Source: Paralteromonas sediminis (lineage in GTDB: Bacteria > Pseudomonadota > Gammaproteobacteria > Enterobacterales > Alteromonadaceae). Taken from it: a stretch of DNA of 64,000 bases. Made by a program: the position numbers and the translations under genes. The notes under the pieces are model-generated. The model did not search any database. It was not told the origin of the DNA and worked only from the letters and a program-made list of their open reading frames with translations. The stretch lies in assembly GCF_003820355.1 (NCBI RefSeq), contig NZ_RPOK01000006.1:218552-282551 (forward strand). The letters run 5' to 3'. Below, one piece after another: positions 38,740 through 48,019 of the stretch (the first letter of the stretch is position 1; each line of letters begins with the position of its first letter).

Positions 38740-40515
38740 TTACCGGTGAATAACGTTGAATAAATCACTAAGACTATCAGCGACTTCGCGCCATACACCG
38801 ACCGCTTTACTGTTGATTGGTTGGCGCACTTGTTCACTGCTCGCGGTATGTATGTTTCTCCTGTATTCATAAAAATTCATACAGGATGAATCAAAATTCA
38901 CGCCAACATGATTTAACAAGCGATTTATTTCTGTTTCTGGTGCATTTATGAGGTTTTCATACTGAATTTCTAATATACGGTTGGGTAATATAGTATGCCA
39001 ATAAGTCATAAGGTCAGCGTAGGCGTTATAGGCTTCCCCGATGTGTTTGAGGTCATAACTGAACGGTACCCCAGAGTGAAAGTGCTGTTTATAGAGACTT
39101 AAACCGCAATCCATAGGATCACGCCTGATATCTACTATTATTGCTTGGGGCAGGATCTTGTGAATAAGGCCTATCAAGCGGAAATTAAACGGTTGTTTGT
39201 CTGTAAAAAATAGTGTGTTTTCACCTCTGAAAAGCGCACCTTTATCAAGATAAGAACGACCAAGAAGTGCGAGATCTTCGTCGCTAAGGCGGGGGAGACT
39301 CTGATGCAAGCTTTCGCCATATTTTTCCATACAAAGGCGCTCTGCCTGTGATTCCACATAAGCGAGTGTGGGCTGCTCTATGGTGCCTTGAATGAGCGGG
39401 TGACTGGCGAGTATCTGTTCAATCAGTGTTGAACCGGAACGAGGCAAGCCCACTATGAATATAGGTGTTGGGGTTGAAGGCAATAAGGTGGCCTGTGTTT
39501 TTACGCTGGTTTGCGTATAAGCTAGCTTGCGAGCTTCAAACTCTTTTACCATCAGCTGAGGCTCAAATTGTTTCGGCGATGCCAATCGGTTTGCCTTCTC
39601 GTATAGGGGCATACTCGGCGCAATACCTTCATTCAGCTCAAACGCCTTGGCTAAGGCAAACGTAGCAACACTGCGAACATGACCGGGCAGACTAGTATCG
39701 TTTGACAGTATCTCTAGACAGGTCTTATCTTCACTCGAAAAGGTATAGTCTTTAAAATCAGCCAACGCCCACCACGCATCGACATTTTGCGGATGCAAAG
39801 TAATGCTTTGTCTTAATGCCGCTATGCTTTGCTTCCTTTCACCCACCACACGAAATGATTGACCTTTGATCAGCCACAACTGGCTTTGCTTCACATTGTC
39901 TTGTTTCGCAAAAGGTAAAGCCGCTTCACATGCTGTAAGTAATTGACTGTGCTGTGCGTATTTTTGCAGCAGCCCAATCAGTTTCCAGTATGTGTCAAAA
40001 CTTGGCGCTAGTTTTACAATGGCCTCGGCTGAATCGATGGCCTTTGAAAATAAACCTGACTGAACGCAAGCGTCGGTGTGAAGATGCCTAAGAACTGGCG
40101 TAGCGGGCAGGTTAGTAATGGCATCTTCCAATACAGAGACGCAATGTTCAGGCTGATTGTTTTCCAATGCAATATGGGCCAGCGTATAAATAGCTCGGGG
40201 ATGATGCGGCACTGCCTCAAGCATTTGTGTAGCAATTTCTTTAGCCTCATCAAACGACTTTTGCTGCATGCTCATTTGAATATGGCTGAATTCTTTTTGT
40301 AGCGGATCAAAACCCTCTGCATGCTTTGCAACATCTATGGCTTGAGACACATATCCGGCATCATATAAGCATTTACTTAGTAACAGCCAGCCCTCAAATA
40401 ATGAGGGGTATTGCTTTAAGCCCTGAGATAACAGGGCGATGGCTTGTGTTGTGTTGCCATCTTTTATGAGTTGATTGGCATTAACTACTATAGGATGAGA
40501 AGCACGCTGCTGCAT
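38740..40515 (-). CDS. TPR-repeat sulfotransferase
   Basis: A 591-aa protein with about eight TPR-like helical repeats (residues 1-330) and a C-terminal sulfotransferase domain. The PAPS 5'-phosphosulfate loop is GLPRSGSTLIEQIL, and the 3'-phosphate region is DIRRDPMDCGLSLY. No signal peptide. The same architecture is commonly found next to TonB-dependent receptor genes in Alteromonadales and Caulobacterales. Substrate unknown; sulfation of an imported glycan, a cell-surface molecule or a protein are all possible. Confidence 0.88.
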   Translation of the reverse strand: MQQRASHPIVVNANQLIKDGNTTQAIALLSQGLKQYPSLFEGWLLLSKCLYDAGYVSQAIDVAKHAEGFDPLQKEFSHIQMSMQQKSFDEAKEIATQMLEAVPHHPRAIYTLAHIALENNQPEHCVSVLEDAITNLPATPVLRHLHTDACVQSGLFSKAIDSAEAIVKLAPSFDTYWKLIGLLQKYAQHSQLLTACEAALPFAKQDNVKQSQLWLIKGQSFRVVGERKQSIAALRQSITLHPQNVDAWWALADFKDYTFSSEDKTCLEILSNDTSLPGHVRSVATFALAKAFELNEGIAPSMPLYEKANRLASPKQFEPQLMVKEFEARKLAYTQTSVKTQATLLPSTPTPIFIVGLPRSGSTLIEQILASHPLIQGTIEQPTLAYVESQAERLCMEKYGESLHQSLPRLSDEDLALLGRSYLDKGALFRGENTLFFTDKQPFNFRLIGLIHKILPQAIIVDIRRDPMDCGLSLYKQHFHSGVPFSYDLKHIGEAYNAYADLMTYWHTILPNRILEIQYENLINAPETEINRLLNHVGVNFDSSCMNFYEYRRNIHTASSEQVRQPINSKAVGVWREVADSLSDLFNVIHR

Positions 40516-40699
40516 AGAATACTAGTTGAGGTACATGTTGCTGAAGAGACGATTTTCAGCCTATCAGCTATATTTTTTTCCTGCAATAAACCTTGCTTAA
40601 TATTGTAATCGGCGACACTAAGACTCAGCCATTGTGTGCCAATATGAACCAATCGGATCAGCACTTACTATAAATAGTAAACCACTCCGGAGAACAACA

Positions 40700-41455
40700 A
40701 TGAAAGTGCTTGATGAGGCAAAAAACTTAGCACCACCAAGAAGGGTTCACACTGTTATGGAGTTGTTGGCCCCGTTTGAATGGTGTGCATCTCTGCTCAC
40801 TCGGCAAAAGTTGTCTGGCCTACCAAGGGGGCAGAAACAACCCGTTATGCTTGCGCCCGGCTACATGACCGATGAATGGTCAATGCGTCCGTTAAAACGC
40901 TTTCTCACATCATTGAATTATCAAGCATTCGACTGGGGCTTGGGACGAAATCGCGGTCAGGTCGACAAATACATCGCTCATATGGCTGAACATATTCGCC
41001 ATTGCCAGCAGTCGTATGACATTGTTCAACCTTTCACGCTAATCGGTTGGAGTCTTGGCGGCGTGATTTCCAGAGAAGTGGCGCGTTTGTATCCAGACTT
41101 GGTTCAAGAGGTAATTACCCTTGGCTCTCCAATTAGCGGAGGTCCAAAATATACGGCATTAGCTAACCGTTACGCGAGTAGAGAGACCATTGATTTAGAT
41201 GAATTTGAAAAAGAAGTACTCTCTCGCAATCGCAAAGGGATCAGTCAGCCTGTCACCGCTATTTACAGTAAGACTGATGGTATCGTTGGGTGGCAAGCAG
41301 CCCGCGATATATACAATACTCAAGCTAGAAATATTGAGGTGAAAGCAACGCACTTAGCGCTGGGTGTTAACACCTCCGTTTGGCAGATAATTGCAAAAAT
41401 ATTAGCTGAAAAGCCCCATGAAAAGCCAAAAACGCCTACACTCACTCTAGAATAA
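40700..41455 (+). CDS. Alpha/beta hydrolase, lipase-like
   Basis: A 251-aa protein with an alpha/beta hydrolase core. The nucleophile elbow is GWSLGG (Ser118), the Asp is in YSKTDGIVGW, and the catalytic His is likely HLALG near residue 223. The start region PVMLAPGYMTDEWSMRPL resembles triacylglycerol-lipase-like or PGAP1-like hydrolases. ATG 40700 follows GGAG at good spacing. It runs opposite to the sulfotransferase gene and 15 bp ahead of the RraA-like gene. Substrate unknown. Confidence 0.8.
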   Translation: MKVLDEAKNLAPPRRVHTVMELLAPFEWCASLLTRQKLSGLPRGQKQPVMLAPGYMTDEWSMRPLKRFLTSLNYQAFDWGLGRNRGQVDKYIAHMAEHIRHCQQSYDIVQPFTLIGWSLGGVISREVARLYPDLVQEVITLGSPISGGPKYTALANRYASRETIDLDEFEKEVLSRNRKGISQPVTAIYSKTDGIVGWQAARDIYNTQARNIEVKATHLALGVNTSVWQIIAKILAEKPHEKPKTPTLTLE

Positions 41456-41469
41456 AATGCATCTGTAAT

Positions 41470-42102
41470 ATGCCTATGAATCTTACATCAGAAGACTTCG
41501 CCTCGTTATCGGTATGCGACTACGCAGACTTTTTGCCGCGCAACCAGTTCATTAATCCTGAAATTCGTCCGTTGTGGCACCCTATACCCAGAATAGCGGG
41601 TAGGGCGTTTACGGTGTTTTGTGATCCAGGTGATCATTTGATGGTTCACGCTGCTATTTACCGTGCAGAGCCCGGCGATGTGTTGGTAATAAAGGCCGAC
41701 AAAAACTATGCTGTGGCGGGTGGTAATGTGTGTGCAATTGCTCAGCAACGTGGTATTGCGGGTATGATTGTCGATGGGATGATTCGTGATATTGCCGAAG
41801 TGCGAGCGGCAAAGTTTCCAGTGTATGCCCGAGGCGTCATCCCAAAGCCTGGGGCCAAAAGGCAGATCAGCGATTTAAATCAACCCATCGATTGTGGTGG
41901 CGTGATTGTGCACAGACACGATATGATTGTCGCCGATGAAGAAGGGGTAGCTGTTATCCCGAAAGCGCAACTGGAAGAGGCCTACAAGAGCGCTGCAGCT
42001 CGCGCAGAAAAAGACGCTTCTCTGTCATTAACACAATGGCGTTCCCAACATCAGCAAAATGTAGAGAGAGTTTTAACAACCTTGGGTTACCAAGGTAAGT
42101 AG
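41470..42102 (+). CDS. RraA-like protein (HMG aldolase/ribonuclease-regulator family)
   Basis: A 210-aa protein with the RraA/dimethylmenaquinone-methyltransferase-like fold. It has the signature GMIVDGMIRDIAE (Gly-x-x-x-Asp-Gly-x-x-Arg-Asp), which holds the metal and substrate Arg/Asp of 4-hydroxy-4-methyl-2-oxoglutarate aldolases. Longer than E. coli RraA (161 aa), so an aldolase or a diverged enzyme is more likely than the RNase E inhibitor. It lies 15 bp behind the alpha/beta hydrolase, probably one operon. Confidence 0.82.
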   Translation: MPMNLTSEDFASLSVCDYADFLPRNQFINPEIRPLWHPIPRIAGRAFTVFCDPGDHLMVHAAIYRAEPGDVLVIKADKNYAVAGGNVCAIAQQRGIAGMIVDGMIRDIAEVRAAKFPVYARGVIPKPGAKRQISDLNQPIDCGGVIVHRHDMIVADEEGVAVIPKAQLEEAYKSAAARAEKDASLSLTQWRSQHQQNVERVLTTLGYQGK

Positions 42103-42127
42103 AAGTCAGACTGCAATAGTGGTTTGC

Positions 42128-43453
42128 TCAGTCTACATAAAAGGGAATATTGGCATGTGCAGCATTGTTGTTGCCATCAAACGCATATACAAAGAGGCGA
42201 TACGCTCCCGGTTCATCCGGTGCTTTAAACTGAATGTTGTTGGCCTGCTTTTCAATAAGTCCTTCAATAACTGGAGGAACATATTCTTTATCGCCACCCA
42301 CCTTTTGCGACGTAGATTCTTTTCTTATCTCCCACTGATAGCGGATCGGGTCATTTTCGGGGTCGCGCACTGAAACCTTGGCTGAGTATGACTGACGCTT
42401 TTGCAGCCTTACATTATCAAAAGCCGTTTGCCCTTCAATAGTAATAGGGCTAATTTGAGGCACTCTATTGTCTGGCCACACGCCGTTCCAAACGTGGTGT
42501 AAAACATCGATGACCTCAGTTTCCTCCCCACCTTCTAAAAACATCCCATACCAAGTCGGGGTCTTTTCTTGCTTTTGCCCCCATAAAAATACGTAATTTC
42601 CAATAGCGGTATCATCATAGGGTCGAAGAATATCGTAATAGCTGCGTCTGTAATTCTCAGCTTTCTCTGTACTGGTATTTTCTATAGGCGCATCCCACTC
42701 CGTTTTGGCCACCTCCCAGTGTCCAACTGAACCCCACTCTGTGACGAAATAAGGCTTATTAAACCCTGTTTCTTGCATGAAATTGGGCATGTTAAGTAAA
42801 GAGGCATACATCTGAAAACTGACAAAATCCAAATCAGGCGCTCGTTCGGCGATATCTGACAGTGCTTTGGTATCGAAACCCGCTAACGCCGTCGTTGTGG
42901 GGTGGTTGGGATCGACTTCTTTGATCATTTTGGCAACGTCATTCACGGCATCAAATACTTTCGGATTTTCGTACCCAAAATTCACCTCGTTGCCAATGAT
43001 CCAGGTTAATAAGGCGGGATGATCCTTATACCTAAGCACACGCTCCTTTGTTTTTCTAAACTGTTCTGCAACCGCTTCTTCGTCGTTATAGTCGAAGCCA
43101 TGTCGCTCCCTGGCAAACTCTAGACATAAGGATACCGTGAGACCCAAAGAATAGGCGCGGTCAAGAAGCTGTTGAGCGGGCTCGGCGTGATGGTCAACAG
43201 CCCAGTTGCGCATTGAATTGCCCCCATGGGCGGCCAAGCTTTCCAAATCTAGGCCATCAATGCCTGCACCTTTTACTTCGTAGGGTTTTCCGCCTCGAAG
43301 CAGCATGTACTTACCGTCACGTTCAACTATCTCGACTTTTACTGGCCCAATGGTTTCTTGCAACGTAGTGGCATTCGCCTCAACACGAATAGAGAGGCAA
43401 AGAATCGAAACGACAAAAAACAACCAATTGGCACGAACTAGCAAAACAAGCAT
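42128..43453 (-). CDS. Secreted GH2-like (TIM-barrel) glycoside hydrolase
   Basis: A 441-aa exported protein: a signal peptide (hydrophobic core about residues 7-20), a glycoside hydrolase family 2-like TIM barrel (about 50-320) with acid/base Glu in IIGNEVN and nucleophile Glu in FVTEWGS, and a C-terminal Ig-like beta domain (about 350-441). The N-terminal sandwich domains of full GH2 enzymes are missing. Sugar specificity cannot be read. The start is placed at ATG 43453, where the signal begins; GTG 43501 is upstream in frame. It may act on the glycan handled by the receptor and GH3 enzyme nearby. Confidence 0.8.
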   Translation of the reverse strand: MLVLLVRANWLFFVVSILCLSIRVEANATTLQETIGPVKVEIVERDGKYMLLRGGKPYEVKGAGIDGLDLESLAAHGGNSMRNWAVDHHAEPAQQLLDRAYSLGLTVSLCLEFARERHGFDYNDEEAVAEQFRKTKERVLRYKDHPALLTWIIGNEVNFGYENPKVFDAVNDVAKMIKEVDPNHPTTTALAGFDTKALSDIAERAPDLDFVSFQMYASLLNMPNFMQETGFNKPYFVTEWGSVGHWEVAKTEWDAPIENTSTEKAENYRRSYYDILRPYDDTAIGNYVFLWGQKQEKTPTWYGMFLEGGEETEVIDVLHHVWNGVWPDNRVPQISPITIEGQTAFDNVRLQKRQSYSAKVSVRDPENDPIRYQWEIRKESTSQKVGGDKEYVPPVIEGLIEKQANNIQFKAPDEPGAYRLFVYAFDGNNNAAHANIPFYVD

Positions 43454-43706
43454 GATTTTAAAATACTGAGTTTTGTTATTTAAATGTGAACAAAATATCA
43501 CCTTTTTGGCTTTCTCTACACAATATAAATGCGTTCAGTTGGTTTCTTTGGCAGCTAAAGCGGAAGTGTCATAAGCCAGGATGGCCATGCGCTGAAAAAT
43601 TAAGTTGCCACAAACACACAGTCATTGGCTTGAGTGCGTGTAAAGATTTACCAACGAATTAATACCAAAAAATTTACAAAAGACGACGAAATGGACCTAT
43701 ATTGAG

Positions 43707-43758
43707 ATAGTGCGGACAAATAGTGCGTTTTTTTTTCACGTTAGCGTGTAGGCTAACG
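43707..43758. promoter_or_regulatory. Direct repeat, T-run and hairpin in the 319-bp gap before the LytS-type kinase
   Basis: The GH2-like/kinase intergenic gap (43454-43772) is divergent and otherwise featureless. It holds ATAGTGCG twice with a 13-bp period (43707-43714 and 43720-43727), then nine Ts, then the hairpin CGTTAGC-N6-GCTAACG (43739-43758) that would lie near the 5' end of the kinase mRNA or in its promoter. A role in autoregulation is an inference. Confidence 0.4.
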
Positions 43759-43772
43759 GGGTTTGAAGTTGG

Positions 43773-44930
43773 ATGTTGGAATTACAAATCACTCGCCTTA
43801 AATCTTTAATCATGAACAACGCCTCTTTCCGGTTTTGGTTTTGGCAATCCGGCTTTTGGCTATTTATGAGTGTTGTTAGTATTGTCACTCTCACGCTGTG
43901 GTACAGCTCGTTTGATTGGGTGAACATGGCACACGCGGGCATTCAAGCCATCTTTGGGCTGGGCTTTTCTCTAATTCTCTATAAAGTATTTATGAGCATC
44001 TGGGAACGCTCTACCCGTAGCCGTTTTACGATTGGTACTCTGGTTATTTTTGCGGTTGCGTTTGTGTGGACTGTATTTCGTATGTATGCACTCGCCTGGT
44101 TGACTGAATTTACCGATATGTGGGATGAGTTTGGCGGGTGGTATTTTTCCAGTATTTTTATCTTTTTGTGCTGGACGGGCTTGTTTCACGGTATTCGTTA
44201 CTATGAATTACTGCAAAAAGAGCACAAGATATTGCTAAGTGCGGAAGCAGAAACCCGGCGCGAACATGTAAAACGGCTTCAGGCGCAGAGTGTTGCCCGG
44301 GACGCTCAGCTAAAAATGTTGCGGTATCAACTTAATCCGCATTTTTTATGCAACACCCTAAATGCAATTAATTCGTTGATTGAAATTAATGAATCGGAGA
44401 AAGCACAGCAGATGACGGTGCAACTTAGTCAGTTCTTGCGCCATTCCCTCGATAACAATCCGGATACAAAAATTACGCTTGCAGATGAAATTAACGCGCT
44501 TAATCTCTATCTTGAAATAGAGAAAACACGGTTTGCAGAGCGCTTAGCTGTGGACTTTCAGGTTGAAGAGGTTGCCAGCGAAGCACTCGTACCCAGTTTG
44601 TTATTGCAACCCATCATCGAAAACTCGATGAAGTACGCCATTGCAAAAAGTGAAGAGGGCGGCAAGATCTCCCTACGTGCCTTTGTTGATAAACGCACAT
44701 TACACATTGAAATTACAGATACTGGACCCGATGAAAAAGTGATGGAAGCATTAAATACTAAGAAGGAAAGCCGTGGTGTTGGTTTATCAAATATTACGCA
44801 ACGACTTCAAACCTTGTATGGACATCAGGGAAGAATTGCGCAATTCAATCTGTCTGCTGGGGGCATGGAAACACAAATAATGCTGCCGTTTGAAGTGGCA
44901 GAGGCACCGAATAAGGTAGTTAATTTATGA
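43773..44930 (+). CDS. LytS/YehU-type sensor histidine kinase
   Basis: A 385-aa membrane kinase. Four transmembrane segments (about residues 26-150) have almost no periplasmic loop domain, followed by a coiled coil and a His_kinase domain. The phosphoacceptor is His190 in LNPHFLCNTLNA, and the ATP-binding part has QPIIENSMKYA and RGVGLSNITQRL. Its stop overlaps the response regulator start by 4 bp (ATGA). ATG 43812 is an alternative start. Confidence 0.9.
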   Translation: MLELQITRLKSLIMNNASFRFWFWQSGFWLFMSVVSIVTLTLWYSSFDWVNMAHAGIQAIFGLGFSLILYKVFMSIWERSTRSRFTIGTLVIFAVAFVWTVFRMYALAWLTEFTDMWDEFGGWYFSSIFIFLCWTGLFHGIRYYELLQKEHKILLSAEAETRREHVKRLQAQSVARDAQLKMLRYQLNPHFLCNTLNAINSLIEINESEKAQQMTVQLSQFLRHSLDNNPDTKITLADEINALNLYLEIEKTRFAERLAVDFQVEEVASEALVPSLLLQPIIENSMKYAIAKSEEGGKISLRAFVDKRTLHIEITDTGPDEKVMEALNTKKESRGVGLSNITQRLQTLYGHQGRIAQFNLSAGGMETQIMLPFEVAEAPNKVVNL

Positions 44931-45757
44931 GTACGGTGTTACGCACTTTGATCGTCGACGATGAGCCCTTAGCCTTAAAACTATTGGCCTCAAAACTCGA
45001 AAAAATTCCTCAAATTACTGTTATCGGACAATGCAAAAATGGCCGGGAAGCGGCACAGGCTATTATGGAGCATGAGCCTGACCTAGTCTTTTTAGACATT
45101 CAGATGCCCGGAGTATCGGGTCTTGAAGTAGTGAAACGCACCCAAGAAGCGATTATGCCCCTGGTGGTGTTCATTACAGCCTATGAGGAGTATGCGCTTG
45201 AAGCCTTTGAAGCCAATGCAGTGGACTATATTCTTAAGCCCCTTGACAACGAGCGTCTAGCCCGTGCGGTTGCACGCGCCTTGGACCTTCATCAGGCGAA
45301 AGAAGCAGTAGACAGTTCTAACAAGGCCAATATTCTTCAGGCTATTGAACATATCGATAAGTCGAAGAACAAAAAAGTAACCTGGTCAGCAAGAGATACC
45401 CTAGATGCTGACAGCGCAGAAAATGCTGCCACTCTGAAGAAACTGGTAATAAAAGACCGGGATGAAATTCACCTGATCAAACACAGTGACATCGCTTGGA
45501 TTGATGCGGCGGGAGATTATATCTGTGTTCATGCAAATGGACAGACCTACATCAAACGCAGCACACTTAAAGAAGTGCTGGATGAGTTGGACGACAATGT
45601 GTTTAAGCGCATACACAGATCAACAATTGTTAACCTGAAAGCAATTGAAAAAGTAATACCTCACACCAAAGGTGAATTCTTTCTGGTGATGGACGGTGAG
45701 CACAAGATAAAAGTGAGTAGAAACTATAAAGATGTTATTAGGTCGTTCTTGACTTAA
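44927..45757 (+). CDS. LytTR-family response regulator
   Basis: A 276-aa regulator: a receiver domain (about 1-120) with phosphoacceptor Asp57 in VFLDIQMPG and Lys in YILKPLD, a charged linker, and a LytTR DNA-binding domain (about 175-276) with the typical HSDIAWIDAAGDYICVH and FKRIHRSTIVNL blocks. It is translationally coupled to the kinase upstream. Targets are unknown. Confidence 0.92.
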   Translation: MSTVLRTLIVDDEPLALKLLASKLEKIPQITVIGQCKNGREAAQAIMEHEPDLVFLDIQMPGVSGLEVVKRTQEAIMPLVVFITAYEEYALEAFEANAVDYILKPLDNERLARAVARALDLHQAKEAVDSSNKANILQAIEHIDKSKNKKVTWSARDTLDADSAENAATLKKLVIKDRDEIHLIKHSDIAWIDAAGDYICVHANGQTYIKRSTLKEVLDELDDNVFKRIHRSTIVNLKAIEKVIPHTKGEFFLVMDGEHKIKVSRNYKDVIRSFLT

Positions 45758-45809
45758 CGGGCTAATCGGCATTACATAGTGCTTAAATTCGCTGTAGCAG
45801 GGTTGCTCA

Positions 45810-46100
45810 TTGTCTCCGGAATTCGCTGTTATTGGACTTAATATTTGTATTGTTGCCGTTGCCTATACGTCAGTATTTCCCGTACTCGCCGGTAAAAATG
45901 TCAAAAAGATAGCGTTGCTAGACCTTATTGCGTCTGTCATATCATTGTGTATTGTGGGCAGTGTTTACTGGGGCAACGACTTCGGCTTTTCACTTGGTTT
46001 ATTCGAGGTTAACTGGTTTTGGTATACCTTGATAACTTATGGACTATGCGAGATTCCGGCCTATTTGTGGTATGTGAAAAAGCATCGCATCACGCTGTAA
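45810..46100 (+). CDS. Small three-helix membrane protein
   Basis: A 96-aa protein with three hydrophobic segments (about residues 7-25, 35-52, 70-87) and a basic C-terminus. The start is TTG 45810 in the context of GGGTTGC, a poor ribosome site. It lies 52 bp behind the response regulator on the same strand, so it may belong to the same transcript. Family not recognised. Confidence 0.6.
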   Translation: MSPEFAVIGLNICIVAVAYTSVFPVLAGKNVKKIALLDLIASVISLCIVGSVYWGNDFGFSLGLFEVNWFWYTLITYGLCEIPAYLWYVKKHRITL

Positions 46101-46299
46101 CTCCTCTCACTTTATACCGTGCCATTTTCTGCAAAAAAGTAGTTGATAATCAATTGCTAAGTGGTAAATCGTCACGTTTGGTATACCAAGGTCTTAGATT
46201 GAATAACTTGCTTTAAATTCAAAAAGATACTATTCCATATAGATAAACAATGGTTTGTTGTTTGCTAGGACCGAGAATCGGGAGGCAGGGCCGCTTTAG

Positions 46300-48012
46300 A
46301 TGGAAGAGACCAATACTAACCGCAGTTTAATTCAGCAAAACGATTTGCACTTTAGGGAATTGCTTACGGCACTTCCCAATGTGTCGGTACAAGGCTATGA
46401 CAAACACCGCCGCGTAATTTATTGGAATAAAGCAAGCGAGCGCCTTTACGGATATAGCGAACAAGAAGCCATGGGACGGTTGTTGGAAGATCTCATCATT
46501 CCAGATTTTATGAAGCTGGATGTGATTGAAGCCCATAAAACGTGGATACGCACGGGGCAGCCTATCCCTTCAGAAGAACTTCAGCTAATAGACAAAAATA
46601 AAAATGTGGTTCCAGTGTATTCCAGCCACGTGATGCTTCATCAGGATACAGATGATCCAGAAATGTTTTGTGTTGATGTCGATCTATCCAGTCAGAAGAA
46701 AAATGAACGCCAATTGGCTTATCTAAAGCAGTATGATCAACATACAGGCTTACTCAACAAACACAGTTTATTCGTACTGGCGAATGAGCTGATGAGCAGG
46801 GCGCAAGTCGATGCTATTTCAAGCGCCGCTATTTTTGTTGGTATTGATGATCTTACTATGATCAATAACGCATTCGGCTATAAAGCGGGCGACACACTCT
46901 TACGTGAAATGGTAGAGCGTTTGCGCCATTGTGTTACAGACCAAGGAATACTTGCACGTTACAGTGGTGATGTATTTGTCTTTCTTGTCGTTATTGATAA
47001 CGCGCCTAAGTATATTGCAGATGTTATCGACAAAATCAAAGACGTTTGCCTTACCCCTTTTCGCTTTGACGGAGAACGGCGTCAGGTAACGGTAAGCGGT
47101 GGTGTTTGCATAGACGAGTTTAGTCAGGGCTCTCACATTGAACTGTTCAAAAATGCCGAAGTAGCTATGAATCAAGCCAAACTTACCGGCAAAAATCAGT
47201 TTGTGTATTTCGAGTCTCAGTTTGATGAAAACATGCAGCGCTTTCATGCCCTGTTTTCTGCCTTGTCGACGGCTGAAAAAAACAATGAATTTCACATGGT
47301 GTATCAACCTCAATACAATCAGCAGGGCCAAATTGTTAGTGCTGAAGCATTGCTTCGCTGGGATCACCCCAAATTAGGCGCGATATCACCCGCTGAGTTC
47401 ATACCGCTTGCAGAAAATAAAAACAAAATGAAAGACATCGATCTTTGGGTAATGCGCAATGTAATACAACAAATTAAACACTGGCGAGCCCAAGGTATGT
47501 CAACCGTAAGGGTGTTTATGAATATCTCTGGTCAGAGCCTTAGTGACGTTAACTTCGTCAATTTGCTCTCAACGCAGTTGTCTGATGCCGGTGTGCCTTA
47601 TGAAAACGTGGGTATAGAAATTACAGAGTACGCACTTATTTCAGAAAATGATGCCATGATAAACCAAATGAAATGGCTTCAGCGGCGGGGGATTGAGATT
47701 GCACTTGACGATTTTGGTACGGGTTACTCCTCGCTGAGCTATCTAACCAAATTCCCTTTGGATTACATTAAAATCGACAAGTATTTTATCGCCCATGCGC
47801 CCATTAAGGAGCAGGATGCCGCGATAACTAAAGCTATCTTCGCTTTGTCAGAGAGCCTAGGAATGCAAGTTATTTGCGAAGGCGTAGAAACACAAACTCA
47901 CCTCGAGTTTGTGCGAGATCAGAACCGTCAAAGCCTGATTCAAGGTTACTTGTTTTCTAGACCCGTCTCGGTACATGACTTTGAAGCATTATTGGCACGT
48001 GAAGTGGCTTGA
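46300..48012 (+). CDS. PAS-GGDEF-EAL protein with degenerate GGDEF site
   Basis: A 570-aa cytoplasmic signalling protein. A PAS domain (about 15-125), a GGDEF domain (about 140-300) and an EAL domain (about 310-565) follow in order. The diguanylate cyclase active-site motif reads SGDVF instead of GGDEF, so cyclase activity is probably lost. The EAL motif is kept (AEALLRWDHP), as are DDFGTGYSSLSYL and the Lys in YIKIDKYF. I expect a cyclic-di-GMP phosphodiesterase whose GGDEF domain may sense GTP. Confidence 0.88.
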   Translation: MEETNTNRSLIQQNDLHFRELLTALPNVSVQGYDKHRRVIYWNKASERLYGYSEQEAMGRLLEDLIIPDFMKLDVIEAHKTWIRTGQPIPSEELQLIDKNKNVVPVYSSHVMLHQDTDDPEMFCVDVDLSSQKKNERQLAYLKQYDQHTGLLNKHSLFVLANELMSRAQVDAISSAAIFVGIDDLTMINNAFGYKAGDTLLREMVERLRHCVTDQGILARYSGDVFVFLVVIDNAPKYIADVIDKIKDVCLTPFRFDGERRQVTVSGGVCIDEFSQGSHIELFKNAEVAMNQAKLTGKNQFVYFESQFDENMQRFHALFSALSTAEKNNEFHMVYQPQYNQQGQIVSAEALLRWDHPKLGAISPAEFIPLAENKNKMKDIDLWVMRNVIQQIKHWRAQGMSTVRVFMNISGQSLSDVNFVNLLSTQLSDAGVPYENVGIEITEYALISENDAMINQMKWLQRRGIEIALDDFGTGYSSLSYLTKFPLDYIKIDKYFIAHAPIKEQDAAITKAIFALSESLGMQVICEGVETQTHLEFVRDQNRQSLIQGYLFSRPVSVHDFEALLAREVA

Positions 48013-48019
48013 ATTGTAA

